From positions 1 through 57,727 of the forward strand of contig NZ_JACIJH010000019.1 of NCBI RefSeq assembly GCF_014199295.1: a DNA stretch of 57,727 nucleotides, in the 5' to 3' direction. Of this stretch, positions 8,670 through 16,110 are shown piece by piece (within the stretch, counting starts at the first letter, position 1; each line of letters begins with the position of its first letter). Under the pieces are notes generated by a model, which ran no database searches, was not told the DNA's origin, and saw only the letters and a list, made by a program, of their open reading frames with translations. Source of the stretch: Sphingopyxis panaciterrulae. GTDB taxonomy: Bacteria > Pseudomonadota > Alphaproteobacteria > Sphingomonadales > Sphingomonadaceae. The position numbers and the translations under genes were made by a program.

Positions 8670-9107
8670 ATGAAGAAGATTTTGCTCGCAACGACATTGA
8701 TTGTGGCCGCTGGAGGGGGAGCGGCTGCCGCATCGCAGGGGAGCGGCGGCGCCATCACCGGTCTGTGGTCGACCGGCAGCCAAGGGGGACGGGTCGAGCT
8801 TTATCGCTGCGGCACCGCCATCTGCGGCAAGGTGGACGACGCCGCTCCCCTGCGTGCCAATCCCAACCAACGCGACGTGAAGAACCCGGACCCGGCTTTG
8901 CGCGACCGTCGGCTGAAAGGTCTAGTCGTGCTGCGCGGTTTCAAGGGCGGTCCGCGCGAGTGGAAGGGCGGCCCGGTTTATGACCCGGAGACGGGTGACG
9001 GCGCGGCGAAGGGCTATCTGACCCTACGCGCCGATGGAAAGCTGGAGGTGAAGGGTTGCAAGGCGGCAATATTCTGCCGGACGAAGGTGTGGACGCGCGT
9101 GCGCTGA
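8670..9107 (+). CDS. DUF2147-like secreted protein
   Basis: 145 residues with an N-terminal signal peptide (KKILLATTLIVAAGG, small residues to about 25). The body carries the DUF2147 pattern: GLWSTGSQGGRVELYRCG, CGKVDD, and then RRLKGLVVLRGFKG with a C-terminal AIFCRTKVWTRV. This is a beta-rich periplasmic or extracellular protein of unknown role. ATG 8670 is 8 bases after the previous stop. The last 52 bases overlap the luxR-type gene, implying coupled translation. Confidence 0.7.
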   Translation: MKKILLATTLIVAAGGGAAAASQGSGGAITGLWSTGSQGGRVELYRCGTAICGKVDDAAPLRANPNQRDVKNPDPALRDRRLKGLVVLRGFKGGPREWKGGPVYDPETGDGAAKGYLTLRADGKLEVKGCKAAIFCRTKVWTRVR

Positions 9108-9865
9108 GCCTCGTCGCGGCGTTCCTCGCCGAAATCCAGCAGGTGACCGACCTCACCGGCGTTGAACGGCTGCTCGAAGCCGCGGCGCGGGAATTGGGCT
9201 TCCACCACTATGCGATGATCCATCACGACGATCACCGCAAGGGATCGGCCAGCCTCATCAACATAAACAACTATCCGCCCGACTATGCTGCGGAATATTT
9301 CGGCGGCCTCTATCACCGCGATGACCCGGTCGTTCACGCCTGCATCGCGGCTAACGCGTGTTTCACCTGGTCCGAGATCGCCGACCTGATCGACCTCGAT
9401 CCACGTCACCACAGTTTCCTCGAACGCGGCGCACGGCATGGCGTCGCTGACGGCATCACGGTCCCCGCCTTCGTGCTGGGTGAGCGTAGCGGCTCCTGCA
9501 ATTTCTGTTCGCCGCGCACGCCTGGCCTCGCGCAGCGCCACCTTGCCACCGTCCAGATCGTCGGCAGCTTCGCTTTCCAGAAAGCCCGCCGCATCGTCGG
9601 CGGCCGCCGTTTGCGCCAGGTCCGTGTGGGCCGGCTACGGCGGCGCTGGCTCGATTGCATCGTCCTCGCAGGACAAGGCAAGAGCAACACAGACATCGCA
9701 ACGATCCTCGACCTGAGTCCAGCGACGGTGAAAACCTACATCGAAGCGGCTTGCGCCCGCTACGAGGTCCATAACCGGACCCAACTCGTCATAGCCGCCG
9801 TTCTCGACGGAGAGATCGGCATCCACGAAATCGCAACACGTCAACATCGCCACCTGGCGACCTAG
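9056..9865 (+). CDS. LuxR-family regulator with autoinducer-binding-type domain
   Basis: 269 residues if it starts at TTG 9056, which has GGAGGTG at 9044-9050. Residues ~20-175 fit the autoinducer-binding domain (NNYPPDYAAEYF, YHRDDPVV, FTWSEIAD, HGVADGITVPAF). Residues ~195-255 are the LuxR helix-turn-helix (GKSNTDIATILDLSPATVK). In AHL receptors the YP-x-x-W-x-x-x-Y segment holds a ligand-contacting tryptophan; here that position is Y77, whereas Y81, D90, P91 and W105 are kept. No luxI synthase is in the window. It is probably a LuxR 'solo' with a changed ligand preference. Its last residues are not conserved-looking, and a later start is possible. Confidence 0.82.
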   Translation: MQGGNILPDEGVDARALSLVAAFLAEIQQVTDLTGVERLLEAAARELGFHHYAMIHHDDHRKGSASLININNYPPDYAAEYFGGLYHRDDPVVHACIAANACFTWSEIADLIDLDPRHHSFLERGARHGVADGITVPAFVLGERSGSCNFCSPRTPGLAQRHLATVQIVGSFAFQKARRIVGGRRLRQVRVGRLRRRWLDCIVLAGQGKSNTDIATILDLSPATVKTYIEAACARYEVHNRTQLVIAAVLDGEIGIHEIATRQHRHLAT

Positions 9866-9983
9866 AAATTCCCTCTGCGATGTGAAACGCCCGTTCGCGA
9901 ATCTGCGGCCGGCACCGGCTTGCCACCGCCCCTGCCTTTTGGGGGCGGGCGGCGGCCTTCCGAATTGGTGTTGGTAATGGGGG

Positions 9984-10223
9984 CTATCGGTCGGCGAATA
10001 TGGATGCCAGCAACGCGCTGGCATCTAGCTTCAGCGCATCGGCAATCTCGCAAAACTCGACGACATCGATGCGCCGCTCGCCGACCTCATATTTCGCGAC
10101 GAAGGATTGCGGACGACCCAATTTCTCAGCCAACTGCGCCTGCGTCAGTCCCGCCGCCTTGCGCGCAGCGGCAAGGCCGGATTGGAGCTGGCGATGTTTG
10201 GGAGTACGAAGCGATCGAGCCAT
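9984..10223 (-). CDS. Small Xre-type helix-turn-helix repressor
   Basis: 79 residues from ATG at 10223, almost entirely one HTH domain: LAAARKAAGLTQAQLAEKLG, then PQSFVAKYEVGERRIDV, typical of Cro/C1-type repressors. A longer upstream frame exists, but its extra residues look non-coding. It is divergent from the 10307 gene. The 83-base gap contains a TGGGAT/ATCCCA palindrome and a third half site (10266-10287), a likely operator for this protein. Confidence 0.85.
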   Translation of the reverse strand: MARSLRTPKHRQLQSGLAAARKAAGLTQAQLAEKLGRPQSFVAKYEVGERRIDVVEFCEIADALKLDASALLASIFADR

Positions 10224-10265
10224 GCAAAAAAACCGACAAAAGGAGGCTTTTCCTTGCGTCGGTTT

Positions 10266-10287
10266 TGGGATTATCCCATATTGGGAT
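10266..10287. promoter_or_regulatory. Candidate operator of the small Xre repressor
   Basis: TGGGATTATCCCA (10266-10278) is a perfect inverted repeat around one base. After TAT comes TGGGAT (10282-10287), so three half sites alternate in orientation. It lies between divergent starts at 10223 (minus) and 10307 (plus), as expected for autoregulation by a Cro/C1-like protein. Confidence 0.55.
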
Positions 10288-10306
10288 TGAGGAATTGCCG
10301 GGAGCG

Positions 10307-10609
10307 ATGGATATGACTGTGACGCCGCCGCCACGCCCCGAAAACCTCGACTTCTTGGACACCATCATACCCTATGATCGAGCCAACATCCTGACCTATG
10401 CGCGTGTCCTCGATGTCGTCGAGGAGCGCGCCATCATCGACGGCCGCGATTGGCGAGAGGCAAGCATCATCATCCTGGGATGCGACCCTGATCGGGACGA
10501 ACCCGCCGCCCGCCGCTGCTGGGACGCCCACGTCGCGCGGGCACGATGGATCATCGGCGAGGGATTGCCGCTGTTCCTCGCGGGCGACGGGAGACGGCGC
10601 GGGCGTTGA
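10307..10609 (+). CDS. Small uncharacterised protein (DUF2285-like segment)
   Basis: 100 residues from ATG 10307 behind a GGGAG. The sequence ILTYARVLDVVEERAIIDG, then SIIILGCDPDRDEPAARRCW and HVARARWIIGEGLPLF, recalls short proteins of alphaproteobacterial integrative elements that end in an H-x-ARARW motif. I associate that pattern with DUF2285-type proteins, but not firmly. It is divergent from the Xre repressor and probably controlled by it. No enzymatic motif is visible. A shorter start at 10313 is possible. Confidence 0.6.
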   Translation: MDMTVTPPPRPENLDFLDTIIPYDRANILTYARVLDVVEERAIIDGRDWREASIIILGCDPDRDEPAARRCWDAHVARARWIIGEGLPLFLAGDGRRRGR

Positions 10610-10777
10610 ACTGGAAGGCGCGGCGGTTAAGTCGGGTTCGCACCCGAATGCCGCCATTGAGGCTGACGCGCTGGTTTCCCGAAAGCGGTCATTAGTTAGA
10701 GACAGCACGATGCGTCGGCTTCGACGTTCGTTTTCCCGGTATCTTCCCACCCTTCACAGACATCGTCGCTCCGCATT

Positions 10778-11091
10778 TTGCTGGGCGCGGTCAAGCGCTG
10801 GTATTTTTTCGCGGCTCGTCGAGATAACGACGTCCACCTCGCCAAGGTTACCTACGCCATATTTACCGACGGCACCGGGATCCGGCGGGAACGCATCAAA
10901 GGTGGTCTGTCGCTGCTGGCCGCGAACGCGATGGTGCATGTTGGGGGTATTCCCAGCAGAGGCACAGCGAGTATGGAGTGGCGAATGCTTATCGTTTGCC
11001 CCAGATCGCCCCCTCCCGGCACATGGGCCGCGTCGGACAAGGCATGTCAATTTTCGACGATTTCGATTTCGTGGAGGCGCCGGACCTCTAA
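10778..11091 (+). pseudogene. Frameshifted winged-helix protein remnant
   Basis: One frame from about 10778 reads RRDNDVHLAKVTYAIFTDG, then IRRERIKGGLSLLAANAMVH. After about 10965 sense moves to another frame reading EYGVANAYRLPQIAPSRHMG and SIFDDFDFVEAPDL before TAA at 11089. Joined, the two halves look like a winged helix (recognition helix, then a beta wing ending in ANAYRLPQ). One missing base near 10963-10970 would restore it. No convincing start was found upstream, where other frames look garbled, so the 5' part is probably also decayed. It ends two bases from the convergent dGTPase-like gene. Confidence 0.5.
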
Positions 11092-11092
11092 G

Positions 11093-12454
11093 TCAGCGCA
11101 CGATCGGGTCGAGTACCAAGCCGCTCTCCGTGCCCATCAGTCGATGATGGAGCTGATAGGCTTCATTTTCTGTTAGCGAGGCGACGCAATCAGCTGCCAG
11201 TCGGGCGCCTTTTTCATCGCTATTATCTTCCCAGATATACCGCAGCCGCGCGGGGAGCAGGGCGAGGTTGCCCGCCTTCCCCTCCGACAGAAAGATCTTG
11301 AAGAGCTCGCGGACGATTTTCTTTTGTCCATACTGCTGAGCATGCAGCGCGGGCAGTCCGATCACATAATAGCGGGCGAAATACTTAAGCAGCCGGACCT
11401 CGTCGGCCGCGTCGTCATGGATCACGACCGCCGCCGCTCCGAGATCGCCGGCGAGCGACACGGCACGCACATAGTTTCCGATCAGCTGCGAGGTGAAGTT
11501 ACGAAGCTGCCGACGTTGCTCGCGGGCGCCGTTGTAAACTTCCTTGGTGACCGTCGGAAACATGACGAGCTTGCGAATGATGCGTTCCAGCGCCGCCTTC
11601 ATTCGGCGCGGCCCATCCGCGGGGTAGCTCGGATCCTTCTTCCACGATTTGACGACGCCGTTGATGATCGTGTCCCGAGAATCCTCGGAAATGATTTCGC
11701 TCCACGGGATGATGCCGACGCGGTGGAAATCTTCCAGGTCGTGCACCGAATAGGCGATGTCGTCCGCCCAATCCATCAGCTCCGCCTCGGCGGTTTTGAA
11801 CTCTCCCGAACAATGCTCACGCGCCCATTTGAAGTCAGCCTCCTCCGAGGCGTACGCTGACCATTTAGAGCGCTTCTTGTCGACGGATTGGTCGCGAAGC
11901 CAAGGATATTTCAGCGTTGCCGCGAGCGTCGCGCGCGTGAGATCAAGCCCGGGGTTGTCCTTGCTGTAACGTACCGCCAACTTCGTGAGGATACGGAAGG
12001 TTTGCGCGTTGCCCTCATAGCCGTCTGGCGCCGCGTCCTTTTTATTACCTTCCACGATTGTGGGGTCGCAAACGAGGCGATCGAGTTCCGTCTCCGCCGC
12101 GTGTCCAAAGGGCGGATGACCAAGGTCATGGGCCAGACACGCCGCTTCCACCACCTCCGGGTGCAGGCCGTGCAGTTTAGCGGCTTCAGGCTGCTCACTT
12201 AGGCGGTGCTCCGCCAAGCGGCGCCCGATCTGCGCCACTTTATATGTGTGTTGTTGTCGCGTGTGGAAGATATCCAGTTCGCCGGCGCGCACGATCTGCG
12301 TGATTCCCGCGAGACGATGAAACGCTGAACAATAGAGAATCCGATCCCGGTCGCGCGCGAACTCATTCCGCTGGTCGAGACCAGAGGCGGTTGCGTCGCT
12401 ATAGCATCGGCTTTTACGGGCCGTCTCTAACGACGACTCTTCTTCACCCGCCAC
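11093..12454 (-). CDS. dGTPase-family deoxynucleotide triphosphohydrolase (HD domain)
   Basis: 453 residues, full length for the dNTP triphosphohydrolase family. HD metal ligands are visible: H64 (FHTRQQHT), H109-D110 in LAHDLGHPPFGHAAE, and D231 in MDWADDIAYSVHDLED. The GYEGNAQTFRI substrate segment is at ~145-155. By family knowledge it cleaves dNTPs to deoxynucleoside and tripolyphosphate in the cytoplasm. Phage-defence roles by nucleotide depletion are known for some members. It lies on an island, downstream of and probably cotranscribed with a 71-residue protein (20-base gap). The start at 12454 gives a sensible N terminus. Confidence 0.9.
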   Translation of the reverse strand: MAGEEESSLETARKSRCYSDATASGLDQRNEFARDRDRILYCSAFHRLAGITQIVRAGELDIFHTRQQHTYKVAQIGRRLAEHRLSEQPEAAKLHGLHPEVVEAACLAHDLGHPPFGHAAETELDRLVCDPTIVEGNKKDAAPDGYEGNAQTFRILTKLAVRYSKDNPGLDLTRATLAATLKYPWLRDQSVDKKRSKWSAYASEEADFKWAREHCSGEFKTAEAELMDWADDIAYSVHDLEDFHRVGIIPWSEIISEDSRDTIINGVVKSWKKDPSYPADGPRRMKAALERIIRKLVMFPTVTKEVYNGAREQRRQLRNFTSQLIGNYVRAVSLAGDLGAAAVVIHDDAADEVRLLKYFARYYVIGLPALHAQQYGQKKIVRELFKIFLSEGKAGNLALLPARLRYIWEDNSDEKGARLAADCVASLTENEAYQLHHRLMGTESGLVLDPIVR

Positions 12455-12474
12455 TCAAATCCCCCCAGGACGCG

Positions 12475-12690
12475 TCAGGCTGCGTTAGCGAATTCTCGCT
12501 TTACCGCAACCACCATGCCATCGCTGGCGAGGGAGATTTTGCCGCGCTCGATAGCGCGCTGAAGAGCCTCGATAATGGCGCTCATCGGGTACTCGGCGCC
12601 CAGCAGCGTGTTGATCAGTTGCTGCGGGTCAATGCCATTTTCGCCAATCGCGGCCAAGATTTCCGTGTCTTGCGGATCCTTATCTGCCAT
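12475..12690 (-). CDS. Small protein upstream of the dGTPase-like gene
   Basis: 71 residues from ATG at 12690, preceded by GGAGG on the minus strand. I prefer this start to an upstream ATG at 12735 because of the ribosome site. It is acidic at the N terminus (MADKDPQDTEILAAIGENG), with a predicted helix-rich middle (QQLINTLLGAEYPMSAIIEA) and a C-terminal KISLASDGMVVAV segment. The pattern could be a small winged-helix or partner-binding fold. I do not recognise a family. It lies 20 bases upstream of the dGTPase-like gene on the same strand, so it could be its regulator or subunit. Confidence 0.7.
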   Translation of the reverse strand: MADKDPQDTEILAAIGENGIDPQQLINTLLGAEYPMSAIIEALQRAIERGKISLASDGMVVAVKREFANAA

Positions 12691-12731
12691 GGTTAGCCTC
12701 CGTGTTACGGTCCCCCTCTCGCGCAAATTCG

Positions 12732-12745
12732 TCATTAAGTAATGA
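12732..12745. promoter_or_regulatory. Palindrome upstream of the dGTPase operon
   Basis: TCATTAAGTAATGA is an inverted repeat (TCATTA/TAATGA, 2-base spacer) 42 bases upstream of the small gene's start codon. Its position suits an operator overlapping the promoter. The binding protein is unknown; the neighbouring Xre-ImmA/IrrE protein is one candidate. Confidence 0.4.
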
Positions 12746-13090
12746 ACGCATGACGGCGCGAGGCGCGTCGATTTTTACCGTCGCAAGGGCACAACTCACC
12801 TGAAAACGCGCGTCTGTCAAATCGCGCGCTCAGCGAGCTTTTCCGAAATATGCGAAAAAAGACGTTCTGAGCGTCGCTAAATAGCGCCAAATTTTCGGGC
12901 TAGGTTGGCGCCAAAAATAATTTTTTGCCGTTGTGGAGTTCATTTCCGGGCGCGTACGCGCGAGATTTGATGCCACGGTCCCCGTTTTTCAAATTGGCGC
13001 AAATTTTTTGGTCATAAAGAATCAAAAAATCGCGTTGCCGAAAAATGGCCCCTCGAAGCGACGAAAAAGTTGGACCACTTCTTATCTGCA
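12746..13090. other. AT-rich gene-free region with repeated GGCGC-A/T-tract motifs
   Basis: No credible gene is seen in these ~345 bases. Related motifs recur: GCGCCAAATTTT at 12884-12895, TTGGCGCCAAAAATAATTTT from 12905, and TTGGCGCAAATTTTTTGG at about 12994-13011. They combine a GGCGC core with an A/T tract, in both orientations. The base composition is clearly poorer in GC than the surroundings. Options are a protein-binding cluster, a structured RNA, or relic DNA between the two minus-strand operons. Confidence 0.4.
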
Positions 13091-14302
13091 TCAGCGATGA
13101 TGGCGGTTAGGAAAAGCGATAATTTGACCTTCACCTCGCGGCGAAACTTCACTGTCCGGCGAAGCGACCTTCAGCGTTACGACCTCCGCCGCATCGCGAT
13201 CAAACCATCCCGGCGACAAGCCGCAAAGCAGCTCAACATCGGCTGCCGAGATCGTGAACTCGGTCGCTAGCAGGTCTGCTTTGCTGCGAACGCCGTTATC
13301 GACGATGAGGTTAAGGCTGTCACGCAGAGCGCGAGGTTGCTGGACAGGCCAGTGCTGATCCAGCGGCTCGCCCTTCGACCAGCCTTTCGCCGAATAGAGT
13401 TTGTACAGCTGTCGCGACAAATCTTCGGGCATGATGTCGAGATCTGAAAGGCGTTTGATCTGCGCCTTGATCGATACCCGCCACCTTTCCTTGAGACTGG
13501 CCAATACAGCAAGCGAGCAGCGCCGGACCTCATGGGGATAGCTTGTCGAAGGCATAAGAAAGGCGCTGCCGAGCCGAAATGCCTGCCGCTCGATTACGCG
13601 AAGATTCGCTTCGAACTCCTCCTCCGGCACCGCTCTATGGAGGATGGCATGCGCTAGCTCGTGAGCTGCGTCCATCTGCCTGCGAGGGAAGGACATCTTG
13701 TCGGTCGCAAGAAGTACATGCGGCCGGCCATCGATGGGGGACCAGCTGCAAAGACCATCAAGCTTGGTCGTGTTCATTGGTATCGTCGCAACGACGATGC
13801 CGATGCGCTCCATCAAGGTGACCATATCGCCGCTCGGTCCTTCGCCGAGGTTCCAGTGCTTGCGAAGGTCGAGGGCGATCTGTTCGATGTCAGCGTCGCG
13901 AAGCTGGGTATAGTCGGCACCCGCCAAAACATCGGGGATGTCGACTTCCGGCAGGTCGACATAGTGGCTGATAATATAGCTGGCCTCGTGCAGCCACTGC
14001 ATCTGGGCCTTCTGATACGCGAGGTCGCGCACAAGGGTGCTCGACAGCGAACGCAAGAAAGTCGGCCGGTCACTCTCGTAAGTCTCGCGCAGGAAATATT
14101 CCGGACGGACCTGCATCTCGCCAGCCAGTTGGAGAAGCGCGGTCGGGTCTGGGGTCTGGTCTGAATCCTCATCTTCCCATCGCGATACCGTGCTGGCGCT
14201 CGACTTGAGCCGCCGTGCCAACGCAGCGCGAGACGGGATACGCCGCGCATGACGAATCTCGGTCAGCCGTGCCGGGATGAACCCTGGAGTACCAATTCTC
14301 AT
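13091..14302 (-). CDS. Xre HTH – ImmA/IrrE metallopeptidase fusion
   Basis: 403 residues. The Xre helix-turn-helix is at ~10-70 (RRIPSRAALARRLKSSASTV, then SRWEDE). The ImmA/IrrE peptidase region is at ~150-270, with the HELAH zinc motif (H214, E215, H218) and downstream IERQAFRLGSAFLMP, which supplies the third ligand region. By family knowledge such proteins cleave a repressor or partner after a stress or phage signal. The gene is 77 bases downstream of the 235-residue unknown on the same strand, suggesting one operon. The C-terminal ~130 residues are not recognised; they may carry sensing. It is a regulator of island functions or a toxin-control protein. Confidence 0.88.
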   Translation of the reverse strand: MRIGTPGFIPARLTEIRHARRIPSRAALARRLKSSASTVSRWEDEDSDQTPDPTALLQLAGEMQVRPEYFLRETYESDRPTFLRSLSSTLVRDLAYQKAQMQWLHEASYIISHYVDLPEVDIPDVLAGADYTQLRDADIEQIALDLRKHWNLGEGPSGDMVTLMERIGIVVATIPMNTTKLDGLCSWSPIDGRPHVLLATDKMSFPRRQMDAAHELAHAILHRAVPEEEFEANLRVIERQAFRLGSAFLMPSTSYPHEVRRCSLAVLASLKERWRVSIKAQIKRLSDLDIMPEDLSRQLYKLYSAKGWSKGEPLDQHWPVQQPRALRDSLNLIVDNGVRSKADLLATEFTISAADVELLCGLSPGWFDRDAAEVVTLKVASPDSEVSPRGEGQIIAFPNRHHR

Positions 14303-14379
14303 GGCCGGAGTCCTTGCGGCTTCGCACCCTTTGAGGGGTGCGAAGCGGAGAAAAATCAGCGTTTGTCGGTGCGACCGAC

Positions 14380-15087
14380 TTATTCGTTCGAGCCGTCCCC
14401 GGCGTCGCTATCCGGACGATTCTCCGGAAGCAAGAACAGCTTGCGAGTCTTGCGGAGTTTGACCTCGGCACCGCGGGCGTCGGAACCATCGGGGCCATCC
14501 GGAGCGTCGCTGTCTTCGCCGTAGCCGCGCAGGAAGTCTTCGAGCGACTCGTAGAAGATGAAGTCCTTGTAGTCGGCGCCGATGACGCCGACCGCGATTT
14601 CCTCGATCATGCCGGCTTTGTTGCGATCGCGAGCGGTGAGAAAGAGAACGAAGATATCGTTCGCGCGCAGGCTCTTCGGATCGTCGAACATGCTCGGCTG
14701 AAAAGGCCAGTTCAACGAAACGCCGGCAGCACGCGACATATTCTTCGCGGGCATCTTGCGCCGCTCGGGCATCGCCGCGAAACCGAGGATGACCCCGACC
14801 GCCGGCCCCTGGAAGCGGGCGAAGGGCTGATAAACGCGTAAGTCGGTGCCGGGCATGATGCCATCTTCGACGAGGTGACCGCCATGGAGCTGGACGACCT
14901 CTTCGTAGCCCTGCTCCTGCAGGCGGAAGCGGATCTGACCTTCGACCTCGCGGCTGCGCTTGGCATTCAGCGGGATGTTCGTCTTTACGACATCGTGCGC
15001 CTTGAAAGCCTCGGCGCGGTGGCGGTCTTCAAGGTCGATCCACAGTTCCTTCGGAACGGTGTCGAGAATGGTACGGCGAATATCCAT
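14380..15087 (-). CDS. Unrecognised 235-residue protein paired with the ImmA/IrrE gene
   Basis: No family recognised. It is soluble-looking, without signal peptide or membrane segments. Residues ~1-185 look globular (VPKELWIDLEDRHRAEAF, HGGHLVEDGIMPGTDLRVYQ, NDIFVLFLTARDRNKAGMIE, KDFIFYESLEDFLRGYG). Residues ~190-235 are a low-complexity acidic tail rich in D, G and S around a basic KLRKTRKLF patch. It is the first gene of the minus-strand pair with the Xre-ImmA/IrrE gene. The upstream region has a CAACAA/TTGTTG hairpin and two TTGCAA sites, suggesting tight control. It could be the peptidase substrate or an effector; both are inferences from context. Confidence 0.75.
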   Translation of the reverse strand: MDIRRTILDTVPKELWIDLEDRHRAEAFKAHDVVKTNIPLNAKRSREVEGQIRFRLQEQGYEEVVQLHGGHLVEDGIMPGTDLRVYQPFARFQGPAVGVILGFAAMPERRKMPAKNMSRAAGVSLNWPFQPSMFDDPKSLRANDIFVLFLTARDRNKAGMIEEIAVGVIGADYKDFIFYESLEDFLRGYGEDSDAPDGPDGSDARGAEVKLRKTRKLFLLPENRPDSDAGDGSNE

Positions 15088-15106
15088 GGAGCAGTGTCCC
15101 CGTTAG

Positions 15107-15158
15107 CAACAAGGGATTGTTGTCACGAATCTGTGCGTATTGCAAGTGTCCTTTGCAA
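15107..15158. promoter_or_regulatory. Inverted repeats upstream of the 235-residue unknown gene
   Basis: CAACAA-GGGA-TTGTTG (15107-15122) starts 20 bases upstream of the start codon at 15087. Two TTGCAA palindromes follow at 15140 and 15153. They are plausible operator sites for the Xre domain of the operon's second gene. The remaining stretch to 15582 (~420 bases) shows no convincing gene; it probably holds the divergent promoters of this operon and the AlpA-like gene. Confidence 0.4.
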
Positions 15159-15582
15159 AAATCGTGTGTGAAGACGCACGCGATCATGGAATCGAGCGCA
15201 ATGCAAAGGCGTGCGCAGTGCCAGCTATCTTGGATGCGCACCCGAACGGAGGCCGTTCGCAACCGGCCATTTTGCCTGATAGCGGCAGGCAGTCCGTGTA
15301 AGCGATTCGTGCGGTCGAGGGAGGTTTTTGACAAAATGGACGCGGATTCCAGGGTCTATCGGTAAGGCAAGATATAAAGCTATGGCACCGTCCGCCTGCG
15401 CGGACAGAGCTAAGTCATTGTCTGCACATCCTTTTTACGTAAATGGAAACAGTGCCGTCTTGCCGGAGACAGTGCCAACAGGCCGGAAAGTGGCGGATTT
15501 CTCGCATATTCGGCGGCACCGATTTTCATGTTTTGTGGTCGAGCGCATGGTTGGTTTTCCTCTCCTGCCAAAGGTGTTGATC

Positions 15583-15906
15583 ATGCCCAGCGAAGATGAT
15601 TTTAGGCCAGAGCTTGGCCGCCTTGGCGACCGAGGCAGTAGTGCGCGTTCGCGGAAGCTCTCCCCGCGAACGAGAGACACGACAGAGAGCGAGCGGGAGG
15701 ACTCATTCTCCCCGGCTCAAGAAATTTTGGGCGAGTTGCCCGTCGAGCCGATATGCGTTCGTATTCCAGTAGCGGTCAAGCTGACTGGGATCAGTCGATC
15801 GACACTCTATGAACTCATGGGAGCCGGCGAAATCGAAACCGTAAAAGTCGGCAGATCGACCTTCATTCGTTACGCCAGTCTCAAGCGGCTCTTTGACCGG
15901 GAATAG
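15583..15906 (+). CDS. AlpA/excisionase-like helix-turn-helix protein
   Basis: 107 residues from ATG 15583. An upstream in-frame extension reads as non-coding. The N-terminal half is charged and disordered-looking (SSARSRKLSPRTRDTTESER). The C-terminal ~55 residues are a MerR/AlpA-type winged helix (VAVKLTGISRSTLYELMGAG, then EIETVKVGRSTFIRYASLKR). This is the form of excisionases and AlpA activators found with P4-type integrases. It lies 200 bases from the putative attR, a sensible place for a recombination directionality factor of the island. Confidence 0.8.
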   Translation: MPSEDDFRPELGRLGDRGSSARSRKLSPRTRDTTESEREDSFSPAQEILGELPVEPICVRIPVAVKLTGISRSTLYELMGAGEIETVKVGRSTFIRYASLKRLFDRE

Positions 15907-16036
15907 GCTTCGCGGGCATGGTCATGTCGCGATCACAACGGTAAAAGCGGCCCATCGAATCGTCGCGTGAATCTCGCGCAAAAGTCGATTTGCAGCCTTC
16001 CCTCTACGGGAACCGAACCCTACCCACGGCGACTGG

Positions 16037-16056
16037 TGGGGGCCAGATTGGGGGCA
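16037..16056 (+). promoter_or_regulatory. Putative integrase arm-type sites, right end
   Basis: TGGGGGCCA (16037-16045) and TTGGGGGCA (16048-16056) lie 55 bases inside the putative attR core. They match the TGGGGGCCA repeats at 1240 and 1295 near the left end. Together with the AlpA-like gene this marks the right end of the island. Confidence 0.45.
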
Positions 16057-16110
16057 GTGCGGCACGGCTGGTCGAAGAAATTACAATAAATCCAATGCCT
16101 AGCAATCGTC

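Noticed and set aside
9920..10306. Upstream extension of the small 10307 gene
   Set aside because: It runs antisense over the Xre gene and through the operator; a ribosome site and sensible start exist at 10307.
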